Positions 30,602 to 38,875 of a stretch of 64,000 nt of DNA are shown here, one piece after another. The notes below the pieces were generated by a model. It saw only the letters and a list, made by a program, of their open reading frames with translations, was not told where the DNA came from and did no database searches. Location of the stretch: positions 992,001 through 1,056,000 of the forward strand of contig NZ_AQQV01000001.1 in assembly GCF_002088235.1 (NCBI RefSeq), given 5' to 3'. The position numbers and the translations under genes were made by a program. This DNA is from Oceanococcus atlanticus. Lineage in GTDB: Bacteria > Pseudomonadota > Gammaproteobacteria > Nevskiales > Oceanococcaceae. Numbering within the stretch: position 1 is the stretch's first letter; every line of letters starts with the position of its first letter.

Positions 30602-31314
30602 TGACAGCCCTCGATCACGGCTTTGGCCAACTGCACGCTGTCCGCAATCACCTGAGGCTCCTCGTTGCTGCGCGTCATGCGCACCTGAAAAGCCATTCGG
30701 CCGGCGCGCACCGCCAGCTGCTTGAAGCGTCCCACCCCGCCCCAGGCGGCGGCATCGCCCACACCGTCGATCGCCTTATACTCGATGGCATTGACAAACT
30801 TGCTGGCCAGATCCGTGGCCATGTCCTTGTGCTGATCACCGACCTCGTTACGGGCCGCTTCAGCCGCAGTCTCGGCCAGACGGGCTTTTTCCTCGTCGCT
30901 ACGCGTTCGATGCTGGGCCGCGAACATGTTGCTCGCGCGCTCCAGATCATCCGACAGCTCGCGGATGCCATTGAGTTCAACGGTGTCATCCACCGGCCCG
31001 GAGAATGTCATCGCGCCAGCCTTGATCTCCTGTTCACGGCCAGCACTCCAGGACGCGGTGCACGATACCTGCCCGCCATATTCCTGCGGGGTGAACGTCA
31101 GATCGTCCGGGTACAGGCCCTCAGCGCCAGCGTGCTGCAGCAATGTGCAAGGCTCAGGCATGGCCTTGCGCAGGCAAGCCTCCACCTTGCTCGATGCTTT
31201 GCTGGACGCTTGGGCCGCACCCCCGGATGACGCACTGTCATCACTTCCGAAACAACCACCAAGTCCACATGCCGCGAGCACAAGCGCGGCGCTGCTGATG
31301 CGCAATACAGTCAT
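30598..31314 (-). CDS. Putative lipoprotein of unknown function
   Basis: A 238-residue protein with a lipoprotein signal; both LAAC (Cys16) and LGGC (Cys21) could serve as lipobox, the second followed by a Ser/Ala/Gly-rich linker (to residue 45). The mature domain has CLRKAMPEPC, SCTASWSAG, a charged helix rich in Glu/Arg/Ala (residues 125-170) and a terminal AVIEGCQ. GGGA precedes the ATG. I know no family for it. It is the middle gene of the three-gene operon, 1 base after the first gene's stop and overlapping the third. Confidence 0.75.
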   Translation of the reverse strand: MTVLRISSAALVLAACGLGGCFGSDDSASSGGAAQASSKASSKVEACLRKAMPEPCTLLQHAGAEGLYPDDLTFTPQEYGGQVSCTASWSAGREQEIKAGAMTFSGPVDDTVELNGIRELSDDLERASNMFAAQHRTRSDEEKARLAETAAEAARNEVGDQHKDMATDLASKFVNAIEYKAIDGVGDAAAWGGVGRFKQLAVRAGRMAFQVRMTRSNEEPQVIADSVQLAKAVIEGCQ

Positions 31315-31315
31315 A

Positions 31316-31618
31316 TCAATTCCCGAAAATCTTGTTGAAAACCTTGTCCATGGTTTTGTCCACGGCGCGATCCGAGGCCTGATCGGCCTCATTGTCCGCG
31401 CGCTGCCCGACGCGCTCTTTCTGGCGTTCGAGCTTGCGCCCGAACAGACCGGAAAGCCTTGAGGGTTTGCTGTCCTGGGACGCCGCAGGGGCATCACTGC
31501 GCATGCCTGCCAGCGTTGCGCTGACATCCTCATCAGCCGCCAGCGCGGGATTGGCCGCCACCACCGCTGACGCCATCGCCAGACCCAGCAAACTGTGCCG
31601 CAATCGGATTGAATCCAT
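31316..31618 (-). CDS. Small exported helical protein of unknown function
   Basis: A 100-residue protein with a clear Sec signal (RLRHSLLGLAMASAVVAANPALA, cut after ALA at residue 27). The mature 73 residues are highly charged: a Ser/Pro/Asp linker, GLFGRKLERQKERVGQR, and an acidic-basic helix ending VFNKIFGN. Not recognised. First gene of the operon that continues with the lipoprotein and the Cys-rich protein, and it diverges from the LuxR/hydrolase-fold regulator with an 18-bp palindrome between them. Confidence 0.72.
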   Translation of the reverse strand: MDSIRLRHSLLGLAMASAVVAANPALAADEDVSATLAGMRSDAPAASQDSKPSRLSGLFGRKLERQKERVGQRADNEADQASDRAVDKTMDKVFNKIFGN

Positions 31619-31690
31619 GCCCGCTCTCCCAGCCTCCGCAGATGCTTGTAAACCAGGCGAAAATAGTGCGGCGTGCGCTGCCTGTTGCCC

Positions 31691-31708
31691 ATACCCCAGC
31701 TGGGGTAT
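31691..31708. promoter_or_regulatory. Perfect 18-bp palindrome, candidate operator
   Basis: ATACCCCAGCTGGGGTAT is identical to its own reverse complement over all 18 bases. It lies in the 132-base divergent gap, 42 bases before the regulator's ATG and 72 bases before the exported-protein operon. Having no loop, it cannot be a terminator hairpin. Its size matches sites bound by dimeric LuxR-type HTH proteins, so the adjacent regulator is the likely binder (inference). Confidence 0.65.
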
Positions 31709-31750
31709 CGTGCGCCGTACACGTGACCCGCATCACATATTGACCAGGCC

Positions 31751-33115
31751 ATGCCACGCGCCCCCGAGAACCCCAGCGATCTGCACCAGCTGATCGAGCT
31801 GTGTTATCGCAGCAGTCTGAGCAGCGACGGTTTCCCCGCGCTGATCGACGCGCTGCAGCAGGTTCTCGCCCATCCCGCCACACCGGCGCCGTGGAGCGAT
31901 CTCATCGCCCAGCACCTGCGCGCCTGCAGCGACATCGCGCAGACGTTGCCGCAAGCCGCCCCTGCGCCGAAGCACGCACGTGAGTTAAGCGCCTACTGGA
32001 CCCCCGCGCTGGAGCGCAGCCTACGCCTCAGCTTCGGCCTCAGTGCCAGCGAGCTGGCCATTCTTCAAGGGCTGGTTGACCGCCAGTCCAGCCAGGACAT
32101 CGCGCGCGCACGACGTCGCTCGGTCCACACGGTACGCACCCAGATCAAGCAACTGCTGCACAAAACCCAGTGTCACAGCCAGACCGAACTGGTCCAGCTG
32201 GCAACCAGCGTGATGCTGCTGCCCGCAGCGCAGGCCGACAGCTGCACTAACGCGCCAGCAGCACCAACCGATGCAGTGCTGGGACATGTCGAATATGGCA
32301 GCGCCAGCGGCGAGCCGTGGGTGTTCCTGCACTCCGCGATTCTCGGCCCGCAGCTGCCGCCGGCCTTTGATCGCGCCCTGGCCAAGGCCGGCCTGCGCCT
32401 GCTTACGCCCGCGCGCCCCGGCTATCCGGGCAGCACCACCGCCCCGACACTGAACCAGCCGGATGAGCTCGCGCCGCTGCTGTGCCGCTGGCTCGACCAG
32501 CTTGGCCTGGATCAGGTCAAGCTGCTCGGATCGGTGGTCGGCGCCATGCATGCCCATGCCCTGGCTTATCGATGCCCACAACGTATTCAGAGACTGGTGC
32601 TGTGCGCCGGGACCCTGCCCCTGCCTCAGGCCGACAGCCTCAACGCGCTGCCCGCATCACGCCGCTTCTGGGCGGAACTGGCGCGCGACCGGCTCAATGT
32701 ACTGACGCCGCTAAGCGCGCTGGGCGAACGCTTTTTTGCCGATGAACAGCGCGCCGGCACCTGGTTGAACCTGGCCTATCGCAAGCACCCGCGTGATCTG
32801 GCCAGCGTGCAGTCCAGCGCACTGAGGCCAACGCTGCTTCAGGCGGCTCGCTGCGCCATCAACGCCGGTGGGCCAAATTTCGTGCGCGAAGCGCACTGGC
32901 AGATGAGCGACTGGCACCACTATCTGGACCACGGTGTTGCGACCACCGTGCTGCATGGTGATGAGGACGACATCGTGCCCTACTCAGCGGTGCAGCAGTG
33001 CTATGCCGAGCATCATCATTGCCAGCTTGTACGGGTCGCCGAGGCAGGCCAGTTGCTGCTTTACCAGCACCCACAGACCGTGATCCAGCACATGCGCGGC
33101 GACAGCCCCGGCTAG
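31751..33115 (+). CDS. LuxR-type HTH regulator fused to a degenerate alpha/beta-hydrolase domain
   Basis: A 454-residue fusion. Residues 1-90 are helical and unassigned; 95-148 form a LuxR/GerE HTH (LSASELAILQGLVDRQSSQDIA, then SVHTVRTQIKQLLHKT); 180-447 form an alpha/beta-hydrolase fold. The nucleophile elbow is GSVVG (260-264), with Val262 where Ser, Cys or Asp is required. The acid is kept (HGDEDDIVP, Asp405), but the usual C-terminal GH-x-LL is GQLLLYQHP, with Gln434 for His. Thus two of three catalytic residues are lost, suggesting a ligand-binding sensor rather than an enzyme. Divergent from the exported-protein operon; 3' end overlaps the ABC-F gene by 4 bases. Confidence 0.85.
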   Translation: MPRAPENPSDLHQLIELCYRSSLSSDGFPALIDALQQVLAHPATPAPWSDLIAQHLRACSDIAQTLPQAAPAPKHARELSAYWTPALERSLRLSFGLSASELAILQGLVDRQSSQDIARARRRSVHTVRTQIKQLLHKTQCHSQTELVQLATSVMLLPAAQADSCTNAPAAPTDAVLGHVEYGSASGEPWVFLHSAILGPQLPPAFDRALAKAGLRLLTPARPGYPGSTTAPTLNQPDELAPLLCRWLDQLGLDQVKLLGSVVGAMHAHALAYRCPQRIQRLVLCAGTLPLPQADSLNALPASRRFWAELARDRLNVLTPLSALGERFFADEQRAGTWLNLAYRKHPRDLASVQSSALRPTLLQAARCAINAGGPNFVREAHWQMSDWHHYLDHGVATTVLHGDEDDIVPYSAVQQCYAEHHHCQLVRVAEAGQLLLYQHPQTVIQHMRGDSPG

Positions 33116-35013
33116 TCGTCGCGGCTGGCCTGTTCCAGCGCTTCGGCCGCCTCCAGCCAGTCGGCCTCGGCCACCTCCAGCTGTTTGCGCAGACCGCCCT
33201 GTTCGCGCATCAAGGTGGCCGCCCGCTCCGGTTGCTCCTGATACAAGGCGGGATCGGCCAGCGCATCATCGAGCTTGGCCAGGGCCGCCTCCAGGCGCTC
33301 CATCTCGCGCTCGCAGCGTTTGAGCTCATCTCGCAAGGGCTTGAGGGCCGCACGGCGATCCGCGGCCGCACGACGCTGATCGCGGGCTGATACCCGGCCC
33401 GGCCCGGCGCTTTCGCTGACCACATCGTCGCGGCTGCGCTCGCGCAGCATGCGCGCGTAATCATCCAGATCACCATCAAACGCGGCACAGCGCCCCTGAC
33501 CAATCACCAGCAACTGATCTGCACAACTGCTCAACAGGTGGCGGTCGTGCGAAACCATCACCACCGCACCCTCGAAGCCCTGCAAGGCGACTTCCAAGGC
33601 GTGGCGCATGTCCAGATCCAGATGGTTGGTCGGTTCGTCGAGCAGCAGCAGATTGGGTTTCTGCCAGACCAGCAGGGCCAGTGCCAGACGGGCTTTTTCC
33701 CCGCCCGAGAACGGCGCAATGGCTTCGAAGACGCGATCACCATGAAAGTCGAAGCCACCCAGGTAATCGCGCATCTCCTGCTCGCGCGCGTCGCGGCCGA
33801 GTTGTTTGCGCAGGCGCTCCATATGACCCATCGGGCTGTCATCCAGATGTAAGCTGTCGAGCTGATGCTGGGCAAAGTATCCGACGGTGAGATGGCGATC
33901 ACGAAACTGATGCCCGCCCAGCGCCGGCTGTGCGCCGGCCAGGGTGCGCATCAAGGTCGACTTGCCGGCCCCGTTACGGCCCAGCAAGGCCACCCGGTCG
34001 CCGGGGGCCAGGGTCAGATTGACGCCGGACAGCACGGCCTGCCCGTCGTAACCGGCGCTCAGCTTTTCCATCTGCAGCAAGGGTGCGGGCAGCCGCGCGG
34101 GCTCGGCAAAGCTGAAATCAAACGGCGTGTCCCAGTGGGCCGGCGCCACCAGCTGCATCTTTTCCAGCTGTTTAACCCGGCTCTGGGCCTGACGCGCCTT
34201 CGAGGCCTTGGCCCGGAAACGATCGATGAACGACTGCACATGGGCCACTTTGCGCTGCTGCGCGGCAAACTGCGCAGCCTGCTGCTGCATCTGCTCGGCA
34301 CGCTGCTTTTCGCTGGACGAATAGTTGCCGGTGTAGGCGCGCGCGCCGCCGCGCTCCAGATGCAGAATGTGGGTGGTCACCGCGTCCAGAAAATCGCGGT
34401 CATGCGAGATCACCAGCAAGGTTCCGGCGTAGCTGGTCAACCAGTCCTGCACCCACACCACCGCGTCCAGATCCAGGTGATTGGTCGGCTCATCGAGCAG
34501 CAACAGATCTGAGCGACACATCAAGGCCTGGGCCAGATTCAGACGCATACGCCAGCCGCCGGAGAACGTCGCCACGGCGCGGCTTTCATCCCCGCTGGAG
34601 AAGCCCAGACCGTTGAGCAAACGGGCCGCCCGCGCCGGGGTGGTGTAGCCGTCGATGCGGTGCATATGCTCGTGCAGGGCGGCGATGCGCTCACCCGCGC
34701 CGTCCGCTTCGGCCTGCGTCAGTGCGCCGCTGACCTCACGCCATTCGGCATCGCCATCGAGCACATAGTCGAGCGCGGAACACGCCAGCGCCGGCGTGTC
34801 CTGACGCACATACGCGATGACCAGATCAGCCGGCAGATTCAACTCGCCCTGATCCGGCGCCAGCTCACCACGCACCATCTCCAGCAAGCTGGATTTACCG
34901 GTGCCATTGCGCCCGGTGATGCCGGCGCGCTGGCCGGCATAGACCGTCCAGCTGAGGCCTTCGACCAGCACGCGGGGCCCGCGGCGCAGGGTGATGTCAG
35001 TGAAATTCAGCAT
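33112..35013 (-). CDS. yheS: ABC-F ATPase, YheS-like
   Basis: A 633-residue soluble protein with two ABC nucleotide-binding domains and no membrane helices. Walker A motifs are GRNGTGKSSLLE near residue 34 and GRNGAGKSTLMR near 340; signatures FSGGWRMRLNLAQAL and FSGGEKARLALALL; both Walker B blocks read LLLDEPTNHLDLD. The interdomain linker is charged and helical (about 240-300) and a coiled coil ends the protein, as in YheS. ABC-F proteins bind the ribosomal E site and relieve stalling. ATG 35013 is preferred to a GTG three codons earlier. Confidence 0.92.
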   Translation of the reverse strand: MLNFTDITLRRGPRVLVEGLSWTVYAGQRAGITGRNGTGKSSLLEMVRGELAPDQGELNLPADLVIAYVRQDTPALACSALDYVLDGDAEWREVSGALTQAEADGAGERIAALHEHMHRIDGYTTPARAARLLNGLGFSSGDESRAVATFSGGWRMRLNLAQALMCRSDLLLLDEPTNHLDLDAVVWVQDWLTSYAGTLLVISHDRDFLDAVTTHILHLERGGARAYTGNYSSSEKQRAEQMQQQAAQFAAQQRKVAHVQSFIDRFRAKASKARQAQSRVKQLEKMQLVAPAHWDTPFDFSFAEPARLPAPLLQMEKLSAGYDGQAVLSGVNLTLAPGDRVALLGRNGAGKSTLMRTLAGAQPALGGHQFRDRHLTVGYFAQHQLDSLHLDDSPMGHMERLRKQLGRDAREQEMRDYLGGFDFHGDRVFEAIAPFSGGEKARLALALLVWQKPNLLLLDEPTNHLDLDMRHALEVALQGFEGAVVMVSHDRHLLSSCADQLLVIGQGRCAAFDGDLDDYARMLRERSRDDVVSESAGPGRVSARDQRRAAADRRAALKPLRDELKRCEREMERLEAALAKLDDALADPALYQEQPERAATLMREQGGLRKQLEVAEADWLEAAEALEQASRDD

Positions 35014-35027
35014 GCCATGCACAGACG

Positions 35028-35054
35028 AAAAAGCCCTTCCATCAGGAAGGGCTT
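35028..35054 (-). terminator. Rho-independent terminator of the pfp-ppa unit
   Basis: On the minus strand a 10-bp stem AAGCCCTTCC/GGAAGGGCTT with a 4-base loop is followed by a T run. It lies 56 bases after the ppa stop and ends just before the yheS start, insulating yheS from the pfp-ppa transcript. Confidence 0.85.
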
Positions 35055-35109
35055 CAAATCATAGGGCGTCACGCTCGCTCGTGCGTGACGAACAATCCGC
35101 GGTTGCGGA

Positions 35110-35640
35110 TCAGCCTTTGTAGGCGTCGATCGACTTCTGGATTTCTTCCTTGGCCTTGTCCACGCCAAACCAACCGGTGACCTTGACCCACTTGCCCTCT
35201 TCGTTGTCTTTGTAGCGCTCGAAGAAGTGGGTAATTTCGTTCTGCAGGCGCTCCGGCACATCGGCCAGATCCTGCATGTCCTTGTAATAGCCGGTGGAAA
35301 CCTTGTCGGTCGGCACGGCCAGCACCTTGGCGTCCAGACCGGATTCGTCCTCGGTCATCAGCACGGCCACAGGGCGGCACTTGATCACGCAACCCGGCAC
35401 GATCGGATACGGGGTCAGAACCAGCACATCGACCGGGTCGCCGTCGTCGTACAGGGTTTTGTTCACGAACCCATAGTTGGCCGGGTAATGCATCGACACG
35501 TTCATGAAACGATCGACATACAAGGTGTTGGAATCCTTGTCGACTTCGTACTTGACCGGATGACCGTGGGCGGCGATCTCGATCACCACGTGGATTTCGT
35601 CCGGGGCCTTGTCACCCGGGCCGATTGCTTCGTAACCCAT
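35110..35640 (-). CDS. ppa: Inorganic pyrophosphatase
   Basis: A 176-residue family I soluble pyrophosphatase hydrolysing PPi to phosphate. EIAAHGHPVKYEVDKDS near residue 20, MHYPANYGFV near 50, DDGDPVDVLV near 64 (metal-binding Asp cluster), ESGLDAKVLAVP near 97 and HFFERYKDNE near 135. AGGAG lies 6 bases before the ATG at 35640, which fixes the start against in-frame starts upstream. It is 34 bases after pfp on the same strand. Confidence 0.96.
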   Translation of the reverse strand: MGYEAIGPGDKAPDEIHVVIEIAAHGHPVKYEVDKDSNTLYVDRFMNVSMHYPANYGFVNKTLYDDGDPVDVLVLTPYPIVPGCVIKCRPVAVLMTEDESGLDAKVLAVPTDKVSTGYYKDMQDLADVPERLQNEITHFFERYKDNEEGKWVKVTGWFGVDKAKEEIQKSIDAYKG

Positions 35641-35674
35641 TGAATACTCCTGATAGTTCATGCCCGACCTAAGG

Positions 35675-36943
35675 TCAGGCGACGGTAAACTCACGGCCGG
35701 TCTTTTTCTCGACCGGGGTATTTTCCAGCTGCACGTAGGCCGGCAGACCGTTGCGGTAAGGCGGATGATCCTCACCGGCGATCAGCGGCGCCAGATAGCG
35801 GCGGCAGGCTTCGGTGATGTGGAAGCCATCCTCGCTGATGAACTCGGCCGGCATTTTCTTTTCCACGTTGGCCACCTGATCCAGCGGCGCTTCGCCCACG
35901 GTCCAGGTGTAAGGCTCATCGGCCTGCCGTTCGATCGCGACCATCACGCCACCCTTGCCGGCCACGGCAAACTCGACGGCCGCCTCGCCCACCGCATAAG
36001 CCTGCTCGACGTCGGTCTTGGAGGCCACATGACGCGCTGCGCGCATCAGGTAATCGGCGATCGCATAGTGGTATTTCAGACCAAGCTTGGTCTTGATCAT
36101 GGTCGCCAGGGTGCTGGCCACGCCGCCAAGCTGGGTGTGACCGAACGCATCCACGCTGCCCGCATCGGCCACGAATTTGCCTTCGGCATTCTTGATGCCT
36201 TCCGAGGCCACAATGGTGCAGTAGCCGTAGGTATCCACGCTGTGTTTGACCCGCGCCAGGAACTTGGCTTCGTCGAACACCACTTCCGGGAACAGGATGA
36301 TGTGCGGATCGTCACCTTCGTTTTCCGCCGCCAGGCCGCCCGCAGCGGCGGTCCAGCCGGCATGCCGCCCCATCACTTCCAGAATGAACACCTTGGTCGA
36401 GGTCTTGCACATGGATTTGAGGTCAAAGCCGGCCTCTCGAATCGACACGGCGGTGTACTTGGCGACCGAACCAAAACCCGGGCAGCAATCGGTCAACGGC
36501 AGATCGTTGTCCATGGTCTTGGGAATGTGGATGGCCTGGATGGGGTAATCCATCTTTTCGCCCAGCTGACTGACTTTCAGGCAGGTGTCGGCCGAATCGC
36601 CGCCACCGTTGTAGAAAAAGTAGCCAATGTCATGCGCCTTGAACACTTCGATCAGGCGCTCGTATTCCGCCAGATTCTTGTCGAAACCCTTGAGCTTGTA
36701 GCGGCACGAACCGAAAGCACCGGCCGGCGTGTGCTTCAGCGCGGCAATCGCCGCAGGTGATTCGACCGAGGTATCGATCAGGTCTTCGGTCAGCGCGCCG
36801 ATGATGCCGTCGCGGCCGGCATAGACCTTGCCGATTTTCTCAGGGTAACGTCGGGCCGTTTCAATCACCGCGGCGGCCGACACATTGATAACGGAGGTGA
36901 CCCCGCCAGATTGCGCATAAAAGGCGTTTTTGGGGCTGGACAT
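35675..36943 (-). CDS. pfp: PPi-dependent 6-phosphofructokinase
   Basis: A 422-residue phosphofructokinase using pyrophosphate instead of ATP. The phosphate-donor loop reads NGGGDSADT near residue 114, with Asp at the position that is Gly in ATP enzymes, and the next block is IPKTMDNDLP near 139 with the PPi-specific Lys. EVMGRHAGWTAAAGG near 188 is the substrate site. The reaction is reversible, so it can serve glycolysis and gluconeogenesis. Cotranscribed with the pyrophosphatase gene. Confidence 0.93.
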   Translation of the reverse strand: MSSPKNAFYAQSGGVTSVINVSAAAVIETARRYPEKIGKVYAGRDGIIGALTEDLIDTSVESPAAIAALKHTPAGAFGSCRYKLKGFDKNLAEYERLIEVFKAHDIGYFFYNGGGDSADTCLKVSQLGEKMDYPIQAIHIPKTMDNDLPLTDCCPGFGSVAKYTAVSIREAGFDLKSMCKTSTKVFILEVMGRHAGWTAAAGGLAAENEGDDPHIILFPEVVFDEAKFLARVKHSVDTYGYCTIVASEGIKNAEGKFVADAGSVDAFGHTQLGGVASTLATMIKTKLGLKYHYAIADYLMRAARHVASKTDVEQAYAVGEAAVEFAVAGKGGVMVAIERQADEPYTWTVGEAPLDQVANVEKKMPAEFISEDGFHITEACRRYLAPLIAGEDHPPYRNGLPAYVQLENTPVEKKTGREFTVA

Positions 36944-37060
36944 TGCCGCTCCCGATAATGTCGTGAAAAGGAGGGTTTATCTGGCCTTGGACGGCGCAGT
37001 AGGCGCGAAATTGTACTGAATTTACCCCGATTGCGCTGCCACCAGCCTGCGATCGTCTCA

Positions 37061-37090
37061 TTGACGGCTCTGCCAGCAAAACGCTAGGGT
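37061..37090 (+). promoter_or_regulatory. Candidate promoter for adk
   Basis: TTGACG (5 of 6) and TAGGGT (3 of 6) are separated by 18 bases and end 42 bases before the adk ATG. The -10 is weak, so this is a tentative call. Confidence 0.4.
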
Positions 37091-37132
37091 TCGCGCTCCC
37101 GGCCCGCTTTCAGAGGCCAAACGGATAGATTC

Positions 37133-37777
37133 ATGCGTATTGTTCTGCTCGGTGCGCCCGGCTCAGGCAAAGGCACCCAGGCGAAAAAGCTGATGGACGC
37201 TCATGGCGTCCCGCAAATTTCGACCGGTGATCTCTTGCGCGCCGCCGTGGCTGCCAACACTGAACTGGGCCAGAAAGCCAAGGCAGCAATGGATGCTGGC
37301 GAGCTGGTAGCCGATGAGATTGTGATCGGCATGATCCGCGAACGCCTGGGCGAGAGCGATACCACCAACGGCTTCATTCTGGATGGCTTCCCACGCAGCA
37401 CCGCGCAGGCCGAAGCCCTGGACACCATGCTCAACGAGCTTGGTCAGCCGCTGCAAACGGCGCTGCTGATCAAGGTCGAGTTCGGCAACCTGGTCAAGCG
37501 TTTGACCGGTCGCCGCACCTGCAGCGCCTGCGGTCAGATGTACAACGTGTATTTCAGCCCGCCGCAGACCGACGGTGTCTGCGATCGCTGCGGTGGCACC
37601 GATCTGGCCCACCGCGCTGACGACAACGAAGAGACCATTTCCAATCGTCTCAACGTGTATCAGCAGCAGACGGAGCCTCTGGTCGCCTACTACGATACAC
37701 AGGGCAAGCTGGCCAGCGTCGAAGGTGAAGGCCCGCTGGATGAGGTCTTTGCCCGCATCGAGACGGCCCTGGCCTGA
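37133..37777 (+). CDS. adk: Adenylate kinase
   Basis: A 214-residue nucleoside monophosphate kinase interconverting ATP, AMP and ADP. P-loop GAPGSGKGTQAKKL at residues 7-20, STGDLLRAA near 30, GFILDGFPRSTAQAEAL near 80-96, and a long LID domain with four cysteines (CSACG ... CDRCG at about 130-153) that should bind zinc structurally, unlike E. coli Adk. Convergent with rnd: stop codons abut with no spacer. Confidence 0.97.
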   Translation: MRIVLLGAPGSGKGTQAKKLMDAHGVPQISTGDLLRAAVAANTELGQKAKAAMDAGELVADEIVIGMIRERLGESDTTNGFILDGFPRSTAQAEALDTMLNELGQPLQTALLIKVEFGNLVKRLTGRRTCSACGQMYNVYFSPPQTDGVCDRCGGTDLAHRADDNEETISNRLNVYQQQTEPLVAYYDTQGKLASVEGEGPLDEVFARIETALA

Positions 37778-38845
37778 TCAGCCCAGAGCGGCGCGCAAAG
37801 GCGCGCCCACAAGCTCGCGACGCCAGCCCTGATCAATCCGCGCACTGCTGCCATCCAGCACCAGCGCGTTGAGATCTGCGCGGGTCGCAAGCAGGGTGGT
37901 ATCCAGATTCAGCTCAGCGCCAATGCGCTTGAGCGCGCCTTGCAGCTGCTTGATTGCGGCCTTGTCCGGCATGCGCTGGTCCAAGGCAGGGATCGGCGCC
38001 GCACAACCGGCCTCTACCGCTTCCAGCAAGGCCTTGCCCTGGCGCTGAACCACGCCGTCCGGCACGCCTTCGACCTCAGCCAGCGCGCTCACCGAGCCGG
38101 GCTGAGCCTGCGCCAGCGCCAACAAGGCCTCGTCCGCCAGCACCCAGCGCCGTGGCCGGTTGCGTGACTGAGCGCGCTGCTCGCGCCAGGCGGCCAGCGC
38201 CTGCAACACCGCCAGCGCACGGCCCTGCAAATGGCCCTTGCCCTTGACCTTGAGCCAGGCATCCTCGGGCGCCACGTCCAGCGCAATGCGCTCCTGCTGA
38301 CGCATGTCCTCGGCAAACCAGTCCTGGCGCCCCAAGGCCTGCAAACGCTCCAGCAACATCTCGCGCAGGGCCAGCAGGTAGCGCACATCATCGGCCGCGT
38401 AGGCCAACTGTTTGCCGCTCAGCGGGCGCCGCGTCCAGTCGGTACGGGTTGAGTCCTTGGGCAGCTCCACATCGCAGAACGCCTTGACCAGCGCCGCGTA
38501 GGACCATTGTGGCGGGTGCCCGCACAAGGCCGCCGCATGCTGGGTATCAAACAGCGGCGTGGCGGCGCATCCCAGCGCTGCAACCAGCACTTCCTGATCT
38601 TGCCGCGAGGCATGCAGAATCTTGTCTGCCGGCCCGCTCATCAGCGCGCGCAAAGGGCTTAAATCGATCTCCGCAAGAGGATCGATAAGCACGATCTGCT
38701 CGGGCAAAGCTGCCTGAATCAGGCACAATTCGGGATAATAGGTGCGCTCGCGCATGAATTCGGTATCCAGGGCCAGTGCCTCGGCACCGGCGGCCTGTTC
38801 GCACACATCAGCGAGCGCGTCGCTGCGGGTCAGCAGTTCAGTCAT
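37778..38845 (-). CDS. rnd: Ribonuclease D
   Basis: A 355-residue 3'-5' exoribonuclease for tRNA and stable RNA maturation. DEDD residues appear in LALDTEFMRERTYYPELCLIQ near residue 25, ILHASRQDQEVL near 77 and LAYAADDVRYLLAL near 148; an HRDC domain covers about 205-285. ATG 38845 is preferred to the preceding TTG. Convergent with adk and divergent from the membrane protein gene, 30 bases away. Confidence 0.94.
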   Translation of the reverse strand: MTELLTRSDALADVCEQAAGAEALALDTEFMRERTYYPELCLIQAALPEQIVLIDPLAEIDLSPLRALMSGPADKILHASRQDQEVLVAALGCAATPLFDTQHAAALCGHPPQWSYAALVKAFCDVELPKDSTRTDWTRRPLSGKQLAYAADDVRYLLALREMLLERLQALGRQDWFAEDMRQQERIALDVAPEDAWLKVKGKGHLQGRALAVLQALAAWREQRAQSRNRPRRWVLADEALLALAQAQPGSVSALAEVEGVPDGVVQRQGKALLEAVEAGCAAPIPALDQRMPDKAAIKQLQGALKRIGAELNLDTTLLATRADLNALVLDGSSARIDQGWRRELVGAPLRAALG

Positions 38846-38875
38846 CAATTCATCATACGGACAAACCGCCGCTCC

